The notes below the pieces were generated by a model. It was given only the letters and a program-made list of their open reading frames with translations. It made no database searches and was not told the DNA's origin. Source: Ochotona curzoniae (taxonomy: Eukaryota; Chordata; Mammalia; Lagomorpha; Ochotonidae). Taken from it: DNA of 64,000 bases. The DNA is taken from assembly GCF_017591425.1 (NCBI RefSeq), contig NW_024467120.1, positions 186,001-250,000 of the forward strand, written 5' to 3'. The position numbers and the translations under genes are program-made. Positions within the stretch are counted from its first letter, which is position 1, and every line of letters begins with the position of its first letter. Of the stretch, positions 9,940 to 21,527 are shown one piece after another.

Positions 9940-11200
9940 ACCTATGCTCCAGCAATTCCACCCTAGCTATCCACTCAAACCAAGGAAAGCAAATACTTGA
10001 GCAGGGACATCTATACTAGCAATTATTGATGTAGTGACCACTAGAGCCAGAAGAGGGAAACAAAAGCCTACTGGTAAATCAACACACAAGTAAGCATCTG
10101 CAGTGAAACTGAAATCCTGTCCTGAAAGGAGATGCTATTTTTCCCTTAAACAAATGAGTCAGGCACAGTGGGTGCTCTGCCACCTGTGATTCCATAACAG
10201 TAGTTTCAACTCATGAATATGCATTTTTTCATTGATCCTATGCCTTTGGATATGTACAGGAAATGGACAAAGTATCTGGGCCCCAACCATGCATGTGAGA
10301 GACCATGGCAGAGACCCAACTCCTGAATTCGGCCTGGCCCAAACCTGGCTGTTTTTGTCACACGGCGTGTGTACCAGAAAATTATAGCTCTCTGCATTGC
10401 ACTTTCAATAACAATAGTAATAGCAACAACAGTAAAACTCAAGCTTTCAGGCATGGATGTCTCAGCCCTGGGACTTAAGCACCACTCCATCACATGCCTT
10501 GGGCTCATATTTCAATGAACATTCCTTAATGTTTGTGATTTTAAAATACTCCGGTACAGAGAAATGGAAGGAACAGAAATTAACAGGTAACAAAGGAAGG
10601 AAAACATGGGAAATTGTTGTGTTATAGTTACAGAATTTCATTTGGAATGAAGACAAACTCTAGAATCGATAGTGATCGTGTGTGTACAACATTGAGGCAA
10701 ATGCACAATGGGTGAGTGAATTTTACATTTTAATGATTTAAAGGATGAATTGTTAAAGTGTGTGGAAGTAATAAAAATATGCCATTTTTTGCTTGTGCAC
10801 TGTGCAAGTGAAAGCCACTTGGAAATATTTTAGTACAAACAGAACTTTTGGAATTTCGTAGTACTGCATTCTTATCTTGTGCATTTTTATGTGGTGATTT
10901 GTAGTAATTGCACCTTTTTTTTTTTTTTTTTGAGAAAACGGCAAATGAGCTAACCTTGTCCTATCTGTCACTCTGGGTTTAAAAGAGGAAAATCAAGCAA
11001 AAACCAAGTAAACAGAACACAAAACCAAGTGTTAGGGATGGCAAACTGAATGCAAAGGAAGGATCTCTTTCTAGGTTCCTACAACATCTGAATCAGCTTA
11101 GATTGCCTAGTATCAGGCTGCGTCTAGAAACCAAGTCTATTTGTACAAGCCTTGATGATTTAGTGCTACATGCATTTAGGGAAAGGAAATTTCTAGAGCT
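9940..11200. other. Unassigned intergenic DNA with one old SINE piece
   Basis: I find no gene here. A SINE fragment in plus orientation is visible at about 10,260-10,385 (CATGTGAGAGACC, CTCCTGAATTCGGCCTGGCC). A pure T run is present at 10,915-10,931. The rest is AT-rich with short meaningless frames. Confidence 0.5.
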
Positions 11201-11204
11201 GTAT

Positions 11205-11514
11205 ATTTTTAAAGATTTATTTATATTCATTGCAAAATTATATATATAGAGAGAGAGGAAGATCTTCCATCCGATGATTCACTCCCCAAGTGACTGCAAC
11301 GGCCAAAGCTGAGCTGATCTGAAGCCAGAGCTCTTTTAGGTCTCCCACATGGGTGCAAGGTCCCAAGTCTTTGGGCCATCCTCAACTGCTTTCCCAAATC
11401 ACAAGCAGGGAGCTAGATTGGAAGTGGGGCCACTGGGCTTAGAACCAGTGCCCATATTTGATCCTGGCATGTTCAAGGCGAGGACTTTAGCCAGTAGGCC
11501 TCAGCACTGGGACC
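11205..11514 (-). mobile_element. CSINE abutting and completing the V1R gene
   Basis: Near full-length SINE in reverse orientation (left TTTTTAAAGATTTATTTATA tail; AAGATCTTCCATCCGATGAT; right end TCAGCACTGGGACC). Its 5' (A-box) end lies inside the V1R reading frame and supplies the last 13 codons and the stop. Weak flanking similarity (AGAGCTGTAT / TGAGCTATGT) may be a decayed target-site duplication. Confidence 0.9.
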
Positions 11515-12429
11515 TTGAGCTATGTTTTCAGGAACTGGAGGAGGCATTAGGGAAGCTCGATCCTGCATCAGGACACAGGGACTGAGACTGGCAAAACCAA
11601 ATTCTGGAAATACTTTAAGCTTGGATATTGTGAAAATCTGTGTCAGAGTGAACCCTATGTAGAAGGACAAAATGAAATCTGGCCAATAAAAGAACAGGAA
11701 GCAGGTCATGAGAATGAGAGTACTCTGAGTAGCTCTGATCTCTGGGCTGGGATATTTGGCACATCTGGAGCTCTGGAGGTAGAGGACACGCTTGTGATGT
11801 TTGTACAGATAGAGAGCCATGTACAGACTGCTGCAGCCCATGAGACTCTGAAAGGTGAGTTCTCGAAGAGCCATGAGGCAGAGGAAGAGCCATCTGATCA
11901 TTTGTGGAGCTGGCAGCATGTAGCAATGTTCAATGTAGAGTCTAACACTAGACTCATTCATGTTGTTGACTGCTGTGATATAATAGAGAAAGTTAGAGCC
12001 AATGAGGAAGCTAAAGACCCAGAAGAAGAGGAGGTAGGGAAGAACCTGCCATGCAGTGTGTGGTTTGAGCTGTTCCCACAAGGTGTTCCTGGGACTGATG
12101 GTGATGGCCTGGACTACACTGAGGAGGCAAGTGGTGCAGATGGAGAGACTTCGAGCCACCCTATTCAGGTAAATCACAGTTTTACAAAGAATCTCACCTA
12201 GTAGGAAGTTACTGATATAAATGACTGTGATTATGTCTTTCATTCCTGTGGTACAGATGATGATAATATTTGAAAAAGCCAAATGGATGAGAATAAGGTC
12301 TATGGATTTTTTCACAGAACCCATGACCAAAGTGTGTGCATGTCTCACAACTATGAGGAAGTTCCCCACCATTCCAGGTCCAGAGAGAGAAAGAACGACT
12401 ATTCTCTGGATGAGGTCACTCCAGGTCAT
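11473..12429 (-). CDS. Vomeronasal type-1 receptor (V1R family)
   Basis: Single-exon 318-residue ORF of the V1R class of pheromone/odorant GPCRs, which act in the plasma membrane of vomeronasal neurons through Gi2. Seven hydrophobic segments fit TM1 near residues 8-28, TM2 43-63, TM3 85-107, TM4 128-150, TM5 179-207, TM6 232-256 and TM7 264-287. V1R hallmarks seen: GNF in TM1, IHLAFSN in TM2, the Cys before TM3 (about 82), SVVQAITISPRNT after TM3, an NES glycosylation site (about 157) and Cys168 in the second extracellular loop, CAKYPSPEIRATQSTLILM before and in TM6, and LSPCVLM in TM7. The length is close to the usual 300-315. Odd point: the final 13 residues and the TGA stop are encoded by an inserted SINE, replacing the usual basic C-terminal tail. 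It could be functional or a recently inactivated but still open copy. Start chosen as the first Met before TM1. Confidence 0.88.
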   Translation of the reverse strand: MTWSDLIQRIVVLSLSGPGMVGNFLIVVRHAHTLVMGSVKKSIDLILIHLAFSNIIIICTTGMKDIITVIYISNFLLGEILCKTVIYLNRVARSLSICTTCLLSVVQAITISPRNTLWEQLKPHTAWQVLPYLLFFWVFSFLIGSNFLYYITAVNNMNESSVRLYIEHCYMLPAPQMIRWLFLCLMALRELTFQSLMGCSSLYMALYLYKHHKRVLYLQSSRCAKYPSPEIRATQSTLILMTCFLFFYWPDFILSFYIGFTLTQIFTISKLKVFPEFGFASLSPCVLMQDRASLMPPPVPENIAQGPSAEAYWLKSSP

Positions 12430-14250
12430 CCTCTGACTTCAGGAACAGGACTAGAGAAACAGTGTGAGGAAAACAAAGAAGGTAACATGGCAAATTTCAG
12501 GTGTGTGGATCTCCTCTGCTTATTCAAGAGCAGTGATGATGCACATGCAGGTTGAGCTGCACAGACACGTTCATACCTTGCTGTTCATTCTTAGAAGCTC
12601 TCTCATCTCCTATTTGATCTCCTTTTTTGTGTGTTGGTTTGTTGAAACAGGGATGGTAACAGTTGCAACTGAAACATGACATCTGTGTTAGTGCATCTTC
12701 CTGCCTTTCTACAAGAGCGTTATATGTATTGATCAGGTGGAAAGGTACTTGAAGAACTTTTCCCAGAAAACATCAAGTCAAAACACTCCATCATCAGTTC
12801 CAAGCCATGATGTTGAGGCCCTTCCTTTTCACTGCTGACACTCAGCACCTTAGCCATCTGGTCTGTGCTGGTGCCCCATGCACATCCTCTGTACCAGTGA
12901 GCTCTGGGAATTTATCCTGGCACAGAAAGACAAACGCGGCCTGTCCTCACTTATTTGTTGGAGTGAAAATTCCATCACAAACAAGGGAACAACACACAAG
13001 TGTTTATCACAGCATGTAACAAATTCCACGGATGAGGAAATTCATGGATAGAAGAGCAAAGATGTCTAGGAGAGGTAACATTCTATACTCCAGCAATATT
13101 TGCACCATGTACAATAAATAATGCATATTTCAGAATAGCCAGTAGAGAGCCAATTGAATGTTTCCAATACAAGCAAATGATAAAGCATGAGGTATATCAT
13201 GCTGTATTCCTTACAAATTATATTCAGGTACCAAAATGACATTTTGAAATCTGTCAATTTGTCCAATTACTATGTTTCAATTATAAAGAAAAACTAGGCT
13301 TAGGAACCATATGTGCTTTTAATATGATTGGCTGCTTCCCTAGGCTGAGGATGTAACTCACCCCTTCCAAGCTGATTGTCCTGGAGCAGGGCAAGGGAGA
13401 GAAAGCTCCTTGCCTGAGGGAGGGGCAGCTGAGGCTCATGCTCCTCCACCTCTGCAGCAAACCAGGAAGGATTACTGTTTCATTTGCTTTTTTTCCTGTA
13501 TGCCTTGTACTTAGCCTGCGTATCCCCCAAGGAACATTGGCATGTATGATGCTGGAAACATACCTGCCCTTCCTCAGACCATACTTTGTCATTTGTAAAC
13601 AGGATGGCAATTTATATCATTCAAGTTCACTATGAGAACTGAGCAGATGTACAGAGTGCTCACGTCAGTCCCCAGCAAGAAGAAAACACTGATTGCCAAG
13701 CACTTCTGACTGTGTTGTTATGTATTCGCCTACCAGATGTCACATTTGATCCATTTTCTTGCATGTGTCATATGGTGGTTCTAAAAAATGGAGAATTCAG
13801 AAAACTTAAAATCATTATTTTCAAAAAAGTCCATAATAAATCAGCAGAAAGCACTGAACGACATCAGACAGAAGAGAAACTTGAGAGAAAGTAAAAACTC
13901 CCATGCAGGAAGGGAAGGTGCACAGAGCCAAGAGCCTGTAGGAAGGGGCTTCCCTCCCAGGCTGCTAACCCACTACTGCCTGATGCCCCCAGTCTCCCTC
14001 ACACTTGAGAAATGCAGCAACCTTGGGCTCAGGGCAACAGTGGCTCAGCTGCACACAGTTTCCCTACAAGGCCACACAAGCAGGTGTTGCTGGATGTGCT
14101 GGGAAGTGATAGCCACCCTCAACCTGAGCACTCACACCTTCCTCTTCCACAGGGAACAGAGGAGCTGAAACCCTACCCACTCCCTACCTGACCTTGAACA
14201 GCCCTACCTGGAACAGCTTCCCTTCCAGAGCAAAGGCAGCTCCCCCTGCA
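12430..14250. other. Unassigned 5' flank of the V1R gene
   Basis: No second gene is supported. The region upstream of the receptor (to its right on the map) has no recognised repeat and only short open frames without family resemblance. V1R genes usually have non-coding 5' exons, but I cannot place one. Confidence 0.4.
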
Positions 14251-14254
14251 TACA

Positions 14255-14312
<58 letters not shown>
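14251..14312. repeat. (CA)n microsatellite
   Basis: About 62 bp of CA dinucleotide repeat with one early TACA interruption. Long and nearly pure, so probably polymorphic. Confidence 0.98.
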
Positions 14313-14313
<1 letters not shown>

Positions 14314-14534
14314 AGCTTCACTCACCTGAGCATTGCAGGACTGTGGAAGGAGCATGGCAGAGCAGCACAGCCAAGCCTGTTTATCCTTGCCTGCGTCCCA
14401 GCACTCAGAGATGCTGTCACTGATGTCAGCTTGTCAGTGTGATGAGTTTGGCTTCTTCAGTGTGCTCTGGGTCCCTGGGGCCATCTCTGCCCTCTCCCTG
14501 CTGTGCTCTTAACTGTCAAGTCCAGGAACTTCTT

Positions 14535-14571
14535 GATCCTAATTACACTGAATGTACATGTAATTAGGATC
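14535..14571. repeat. Inverted repeat able to form a hairpin
   Basis: GATCCTAATTAC at 14,535-14,546 is matched exactly by its reverse complement at 14,560-14,571, leaving a 13-nt loop. A second CCTAATTGCACTGAAT-type direct copy follows at about 14,577. There is no T-tract or RNA-gene context. From 14,600 to 15,000 nothing else is recognised. Confidence 0.7.
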
Positions 14572-14999
14572 CTAATCCTAATTGCACTGAATATACACTA
14601 ATGAGCAGAAGGCAGCATGATAATGAGCAGATCTCAGAGGGTCCAGGTTCCTTGGACTTGATTATGATTTCATCTCACCTCTGTCACTCACCACCAAGAG
14701 TCAGAAAACAACTTGGAGAAAATATCTGGGAAAAAGAAGTGGTCACTCTCTCATTTTTTTTTTAAACTTCCGTGTTTTGTTTTTAATTTTTGAAAAAAAA
14801 ATATATCAGAAACATCACTCAGATTGACTTGACTGCACAGCTAACACCCAATGTCCTACGTTGTTAACTTTTCTGCTACTGCTTTTTAATGGTGTTGATT
14901 CTGAGCATAAAATCATAAAGACACAAAGAGTGAGAGGAAAGGCCTGTCCATTCACAGATTTTACAGTTGTGTTATACAAGGATTCTGCCTCTTCTACTA

Positions 15000-15345
15000 T
15001 TTTCTAGATTTTTTTATGATACAGTTCCATAGGTATTGTGATTTACCTTACCCCCTCCAAGTCCTGCCCCCACACTTATTTTACCTATATTGTTACAATA
15101 GTATAGTCCTTCATAAGCAGGCATAAATTTATCATTCTACTATTTAATTGTATCCTGACATTGCGGGCATGGACGATGCCAGACAACGCAACATCCTATT
15201 GACTAGATATGTCCAACAATTTCATTGGGAGTCCATCTTTGATTTGGAAGTAGAGATGCATTCTGCATTGTATCCTCTCATCTGGATATTACAGTCTCTA
15301 TTACACAGTACTATACATTCTCTTAAATAAAAATAAGGCCACCCC
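15000..15345 (-). mobile_element. L1 3'-end fragment
   Basis: Contains ATGATACAGTTCCATAGGTA, a C-rich run, GTCCTTCATAAGCAGGCATA and CAGTCTCTATTACACAGTAC. This is the same 3'UTR module as at 42.5-42.95 and 47.05 kb. It is 5' truncated and reverse oriented. Confidence 0.75.
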
Positions 15346-15349
15346 TTTA

Positions 15350-16480
15350 AATTGCTTCATCTTATATCCTAAATATAGCTTAAAATATATACTTTCTGAA
15401 CTTTTAAAATGTGCTCACCCTAAGGTACTTCTGCACTAGCTCATTCTACCTAAGCCCCTCCTTGTTAGTGGCTTTTTTCTTTATAAATCCAAGTGTTCTG
15501 TAGTTCAGGGTTGATGTGTCTTAAGGGCAGGAGCCGTTCCTCACTGCTGCCAAGAAAGGACTTGCAAAGGTTTTTCAGTGTGTGCTACTCTGTATCGCCT
15601 TACCTGAGTGCAGCAAGAAGGCACAGGGAAAGTCTCAATGTCAGGAATCTCATGGAAAAGACCATGGACTTCTCAAGGTTCTGCTTTGTGCATGTGAGAA
15701 GATGAACACACACATTTAGTAATGAATTCAAATCCAAGAGGCAATTTAATGAAGTAGAATCAACTCTTACTAATGCAGATGTGAAATTTGTCTATTTGCC
15801 TTTTTCTCTTCTAAATAAATGCTCTTTTGGGTATGTGTGTGATGATTGCCATAAACTAATGAGTCTCTCATGAATACAGAAAATACAAGACACAGATAAG
15901 AACAACTTCCACAATCAAGACAACATGTTTATTTTTTGTGAAGATTTATATATGATTATTTGAAAAGTTGAGTTACATACAGGTCGCAAAGAAAATGTGC
16001 AAGGAAATGAGAAGGTGGGAGCTGCTTTTTGTCATTCTTCCTCCACACAAAGCATGTGAAGTAATGAGTGTCGACATCAATTTTTAACGATTCCATAAAT
16101 GTGCATAGAAAGGGAACCAACACACTCACTTTGCAGGGTTTTTGTCAAATCAAAATAATACCTTGAAAAGTATTAAACACACAGCTATAAATGAAGACAG
16201 GTCTTTTGTGAGAGATCACCCGTGGATTTCTGCCTGCATGGCCTATGTGGAAGGTCATAAGGGCATGGTGTGAGTCCTTGGCAATGTCGTAGCACACCAA
16301 CACCTCAACCTGACCTGATCATTGATTATATAGGTGAGAACAGTGGGTTGTGTCCCAGTTTGCCTTCTCACTCTTTGGATGAACTGTGCTGGTACTTTCT
16401 TTATCCACAAATCTGAGAAAGTGTTATGGTCTTATGTTTCATGCCAGCGATGCATGGTAGATGTGACCTGCAGCATGCCT
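15350..16480. other. Unassigned AT-rich DNA
   Basis: No gene, named repeat or RNA gene recognised. Only short random open frames are present. Confidence 0.4.
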
Positions 16481-16499
16481 GCTACCTATACATGATGTA

Positions 16500-16790
16500 C
16501 TGACTTGTAACAGGATGAAGGGTCCACAGAGTCATAGCTGCTTTCTAGCCAATTACACTGCCTTTGATGGGGAAGGATTGTTGGGAGATACCCTTCTGCC
16601 TTCCCTGTCTGGGGGACTATAAAAGATTGTGCTTGCTTTGCAATAAATGGACATGCTTGAGACATGCAATAAACTGCCTCCAGTAGTTCTTGCTGAGGAA
16701 CACCATTGCATCATCCCTTCAGTGGCTACAGGGTTCTTCTGGTGTGAGCACCCAAGAGTCTGCTGGTTACTAATTCTGAGAGGTAGTGAT
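16500..16790 (+). mobile_element. Probable solo LTR of an endogenous retrovirus
   Basis: Has LTR-like promoter order: CTATAAAAG TATA box (about 16,617), then CAATAAA polyadenylation signals at about 16,641 and 16,667, then a stretch with GCTGAGGAACACC resembling U5. The exact TG...CA ends are not clear and no gag/pol frame follows. The class cannot be named from sequence alone. Confidence 0.4.
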
Positions 16791-17451
16791 CTTCATGTTC
16801 ACCTTCCACAAGAGAGATCCTTGCTTTGAAAACAGGAAGGAACACTGGAATAGCTTTCTGTTGTTTTTGATTGGGTCTCCATGCTCCCACAATCCCAAAA
16901 CAGGGCCCACATCCCTGTCAACACCAACTCTTCTTCTAGCTCCTCCTCCACAACAAAGACTGAACCAAGAAATTTTGGCCTCCCCACCTTTTTCAGAGTC
17001 CACACTTCCCACATGCCTTACCCCCTCCAAGATGGAGTCCAGTTCTCTTCCTCCTTGGTTTGGCCTGTTGGAATAAGTGCACTCCCAGCAGAGTCCTCAC
17101 TGTTGGTGGGAGGCTTTGACCTTGTCTGTCTCTAGCCTGTCCCTGAGAGCAGGCGATGAGCTGCTGATGCAGATCAGCAGTGCCCAGTGAAATAAGCAAA
17201 CAGTGACGAGTTTTGAATTTGACTGTGATGTGTCTGGGTATGACTTCTGGGCTTATCTTGCTTGAGCTTGTTGGTTCTCACTAATATTGATTTATGTTTC
17301 TGCAAAATATTTGGTTCTCCATCACAAATCCTCCAAAGAACATCCATTCCACGGACAGTCTCTTCTTTTTCTCTGAATCTATAATAACGTAAACAATAGA
17401 TTTTTCTTATTTTCAGAATATTCTATGATATTAGGTTCCCTTTCTTGGTGA

Positions 17452-17561
17452 AAGAGACAGGAGGGGAAAGAAAGGAGGAAAGTGAAAAAAAGGAATGGGA
17501 AGAAAAGGAAAAAGAAGGGAAAGAGAAGAGAAAGAAGAGAGGAGGGAAGGAAGGAAGGAAA
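17452..17561 (+). repeat. Purine-rich tract
   Basis: About 110 bp of almost uninterrupted G/A (GGAAAG, GAAAAAG, GGAAGGAA units). The Lys/Glu-rich frames across it are compositional artefacts. From 16,800 to 17,450 I recognise nothing else. Confidence 0.9.
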
Positions 17562-17704
17562 AATGACATTGTTCAATCAGCTAGATATTTGTGTTGTAAC
17601 TCAAAGTTTACTAATTTTTCTCATTCATTTGATCTCTGTTAGTGAAACCATCGATCTTACATAGTCCATTCAAAAGTATTGGCTAATATATTTTTCATTT
17701 CTTT

Positions 17705-18030
17705 TTTTTAAAGTTAATTTGTTATTGGAAAGGCAGATGTACAGAGAAAAGTAGAGCAGAGACAAAGCTCTTCCATTCACTGGTTCACTCCCTAATTAAC
17801 CCCACCAACTGATGCTGAGCTGATCTGAGGCCAGATGTTAGGAGATTCTTCTATGTCTCCCATGTTGATACAGGGCTCCAAGGCTTAGGGCGGCCTTCTA
17901 CCAGTTTCCCAGGACTCAAGTGGGGAACAGTACGGGACGTTGAGTAGCCAAGAAGTGAGTTGGCACCCCTATGGGATCCCAGAACATGCAAGGCAAGGAT
18001 TTAGCCATTAGACCATCACACTAATTTCAT
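17705..18030 (-). mobile_element. CSINE
   Basis: Reverse-orientation SINE: left TTTTTTAAAGTTAATTTGTT, then GGAAAGGCAGATGTACAGAG, right end ...ATTAGACCATCACACTAA. It is moderately diverged. Confidence 0.85.
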
Positions 18031-18110
18031 TTTTTTTTCAAGTCTTCTTTTTAACCTTAGGCTTTTGCTATAACTTTCTGACTCTTCTTTCAATACAAGA
18101 GTGCTAGTCC

Positions 18111-18437
18111 TGGGCCAAGTGTGGTGGCTTAGCAGCCAAAGTCCTCTCCTTGAACGTGCCAGAATCCCATATGGACACCAGTTCTAATCCCGGCATCCCT
18201 GCTTCCCATCCAGCTCCCTGCTTGTGGCCTGGGAAAGCAGTTGAGGATGGCCCAAAGCCTAAGGATGCTGCACCCACGTGAGAGACATGGAGGAAGTTGC
18301 TTGCTCCTGGCATGGGATAGGCACAGCATCAGCTGTTTGGGTTATTTGGGAAGTGAATCATCAGACGAAAGCTCTTCCTCTCTCTCCTCTCTCTGTATAT
18401 CTGACTTTGCAATAAAAATAAAATAAATCTCAAAAGA
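18111..18437 (+). mobile_element. CSINE with target-site duplication
   Basis: Full-length forward SINE from TGGGCCAAGTGTGGTGGCTT to an AATAAAAATAAAATAAATCT tail. Flanking 14-bp repeats AAGAGTG(C/T)TAGTCC lie at 18,097-18,110 and 18,438-18,451. Confidence 0.92.
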
Positions 18438-18439
18438 AA

Positions 18440-19290
18440 GAGTGTTAGTCCCAAGTTACCGAAGCTGCAATTTTACAACAACTCTATCATCTGTGGCATC
18501 TCAGTCCCCTCAGTATTGGTGTCTATGGATGCTCTCAGGCAAATTAATATCTATTTTTTTCTTTACACACTGAATAATTTTGGATGGTACATTGAATATT
18601 TTACTACTGTATGAAGCTACTGCCTCTCCCATAAATCTGAACCCAAAGCAACATTAGGATTGGTGTTTCCCACACCCACATATGGGCTCAACTCTTCATA
18701 TTAAGCATTTTACATTTAGACCTCATGCTTTTCTCAGTGGTGTGGACAAAATTGCAGGGGCATTGTAACCTTTCTGAAATAAAGAAGAATATTTAAAGAT
18801 CGAAACTCACAATGGGGAAACTGAGGCAACACTAACATTTCAAATTCTGGATGTTGTGGGACAGAAAAATCATGGTTCTTCTAAAGAATTCCCAGATGGA
18901 AGTGTGGGCTGACGTAGCACAGCTGCCCAGGACAGAACTGATGAGTCTCTTCATGCACTTGAAGATAAACAGCTGTTTCATGCTCATGTAAGAAACCTGT
19001 CATAAGTGAGGCAAGCAAGCTGACCACTACACCATGGAAATGACACCAGATGACTTATCCCCATATTCCGTTCATGTAGGGTACCTCATGTAGCAGCGCA
19101 AAAGGAAGACATGTAATAAAATGAAGCAAAAGGAAATGAAAGAAAATAAAATGAAATAAACCCATGAAGAATAAGAGACGGAAGCTGAGATGGATAAATA
19201 GCACCCACATCCACTGAAGAGTTATTTGAAGGAACATGCCTGCTTGCAGGAGGACCTTAGGAAAGAAACACCTCTTTGCTTTTATATAAT
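18440..19290. other. Unassigned intergenic DNA
   Basis: No gene or repeat recognised. An A-rich AAAATGAAATAAA-type low-complexity stretch occurs near 19,110-19,165. Confidence 0.4.
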
Positions 19291-19826
19291 GATGCACTTA
19301 CTAGGTTTCTGTGCCTGTGTGTGTGTGCCTCGGGTTGCATCTACAAGGTTAAGGTATGTGAGTGGGCAAGTATAATGTAGGCACTGGGCACCAGTACAGG
19401 TAAAGTACACTTGGAAGGAAATAATGAAAAAACCTGCACACTTGCTGTTATATTTGTGGGAATGCTGCAACAACTAAAGACCACAAACAAAATTTGACAA
19501 TAATAGCTTAAATAATCAGAGTAACAGTTTAGGAAAAGGTTTTGAATTTTTAGTGTTAAAGAGCTTGGAAATGGAAAATGGCATTGTAGGCAAAAGAAGA
19601 ACTTTAGAAATATATAGAAGGATTCCTATTTGTTCACACGTATTACTGTAATCTTCTGAGGTGACCTGTGGAATCTTTCAACATCTGCAATCCCTCACCA
19701 GGTTCCTGGTGCAGGAAGCATCCTCCATACATTTCCTAGACCTGCCAAGAGGTGAACCTGCAACAAGAAGAAGGTTCTAGAGAGCTGTGCTGGATAGACT
19801 CACGTTTTTTGTTGAGAATGTGGGTG

Positions 19827-20128
19827 CAGGGCCCAGCCTGGTAGCCTAGCAGCTAAACTCCTCACCTTGGAAGCTCCAGGTTCCCATATGGGTAATTGTT
19901 TTAATTCTGGAAACCCTACTTCCCATCCAGCTCCCTGCTTATAGCCTGAGGAAGCAGTCCAGGACAGCCCAAATCCTTAGGACCCTGCACCCATGTGAGA
20001 CACCGAGAAGAGGCTCCTGACTCCTTGCTTTGCATCAGCTCAGCTTTGGAAGTTTAGGTCACTTGGGGAGTGAATCAACAGACAGAAGAATTTCCTCTCT
20101 GTCTCTTCTCTCTGTATATCTAATTTTC
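19827..20128 (+). mobile_element. CSINE specific to block B1
   Basis: Forward SINE (GGGCCCAGCCTGGTAGCCTA head). It is flanked by TGGGTGCA repeats (about 19,820 and 20,191). B2 has the uninterrupted site at about 38,855, so this insertion followed the B duplication. The poly-A tail has turned into an AT microsatellite. Confidence 0.88.
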
Positions 20129-20170
20129 TAATATATATATATATTATATATATATAAATATATATATATT
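20129..20170. repeat. (TA)n microsatellite at SINE tail
   Basis: About 42 bp of TA repeats with two interruptions, directly at the 3' end of the preceding SINE. Confidence 0.95.
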
Positions 20171-20804
20171 TACCAAAAAGGCAAGAAAGTATGGGTGCAA
20201 AGATTTTAAGAACAAGTCTGGACCTATGTGGTATGCATATGATTGTGAATTAATGTGTGATTAATGGAGCAATAACTGCAAGAATTTGTTAGAAGAATAA
20301 CAGAATGGATGCATGAACTAGAGTGGGGAAAGCCATGCTGAAGCAATGTATAATATAAAAGAAGAGCAGATGTTTATATACATTTATATACAGAAGAAAT
20401 CTTATCATTTAAAAATTTTCAGTGTTCAATTTCCTGTCATGATGTACATTTACAATGTTGTCCAACTGTCACTGCTATCCATTCCCAGGACTTTGTCATT
20501 ATTCTGAACAGAAGCTCCGTATGCATCCAAAGCTGACTGCACATTCCCCTCTCCCTTCTGTGTCCCTAAGCTCTATTCTATGTTTCCCTCCATGTATTTT
20601 TCTGTTCTAGATGCTTAGTGAGATCATTAACAAGGTTTTCAAGATAGGGAAAAATAGATTTTAGCATTTTGATTGACTTCTTATAAAAAAGTCCTAATTT
20701 CTCTAAGGTTCATGCATCTGTGAAATGGATTTAAATGTCATCATATTAGCTGATAAACTAGATCAAATACCTTACATAACAATTATTGCAATTTTTCCAA
20801 ATTT

Positions 20805-21035
20805 TTTGAGATTTATTTGGTTTCATTTGAATGACAGAGAAAAGTAGTGGAAACACAGACATCTTCCATGCAAGAAATAGAGAGAGAAGCTCTTCCATCC
20901 ACTCGTTCACTTGCATTTGGTTTCAAAGTCCAAAGCTGAGCCTGTCTGGGGCCAGGAGCCATTAGCTTCTTCCAGTTCTCCCACATGGGTGCAGGATCCT
21001 AAGGCTTTGAGCTTTTCTCTGCTGATTTACCAGGT
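20805..21035 (-). mobile_element. CSINE, truncated, in block B1
   Basis: Reverse SINE with TTTTGAGATTTATTTGGTTT left tail, cut off at 21,035 where a second SINE begins. Its B2 partner is the forward SINE split at 37,580-37,860 and 38,231-38,290. Confidence 0.75.
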
Positions 21036-21039
21036 CTTA

Positions 21040-21335
21040 GTTTTTAAGATTTACTTTATTTTTATTGCAAGTCAAATATACAGAGAGAAAATTCACTCCC
21101 CAAGTGACTGCAAGGGTTAGTGCTGTGCCAATCCAAATCCAGGAGCCAAGAACTTCCTCCATGTCTCCCATGCAGGTACATGAACCCACAGTGTTGTGTT
21201 GCCCTCAACTGATTTCCCATTCTACAAGCAGGGATGTGAAGTGGGGCTGCCAGGATTAGATCCAGCACCCATATGGGATTCTGGCATGTTCAAGGAGAGG
21301 ACTTTAGCTGCTAGGCTTCTGTGCTGGGCCCATAT
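21040..21335 (-). mobile_element. CSINE nested into or abutting the previous SINE
   Basis: Reverse SINE from TTTTTAAGATTTACTTTATT to GGCTTCTGTGCTGGGCCC. It is absent at the equivalent place in B2. Confidence 0.85.
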
Positions 21336-21527
21336 GTGGTCACCTTTAAGGAGATAGCTGCTGCCATCTAAGGAGACATTTGCAGGCAGTTCTGTTGCTT
21401 CCACTTATAGGAATTAAGCACACCAATGGAAGAACTAAACAAAAATATAAGTATCAGGATATTCCAGAAACAATAGGTTCTTGCCAGCATTCCAGTAGTG
21501 GGTACATACCTAAATTTTTGGTTTCTT

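Noticed and set aside
11794..12201. 135-codon plus-strand frame
   Set aside because: It lies exactly antisense to the V1R gene and has no family resemblance of its own.
14173..14442. Frames with long Cys-Val or Thr-His runs
   Set aside because: Translation of the (CA)n microsatellite.
17445..17664. Lys/Glu-rich protein frames
   Set aside because: Translation of a purine-only low-complexity tract.
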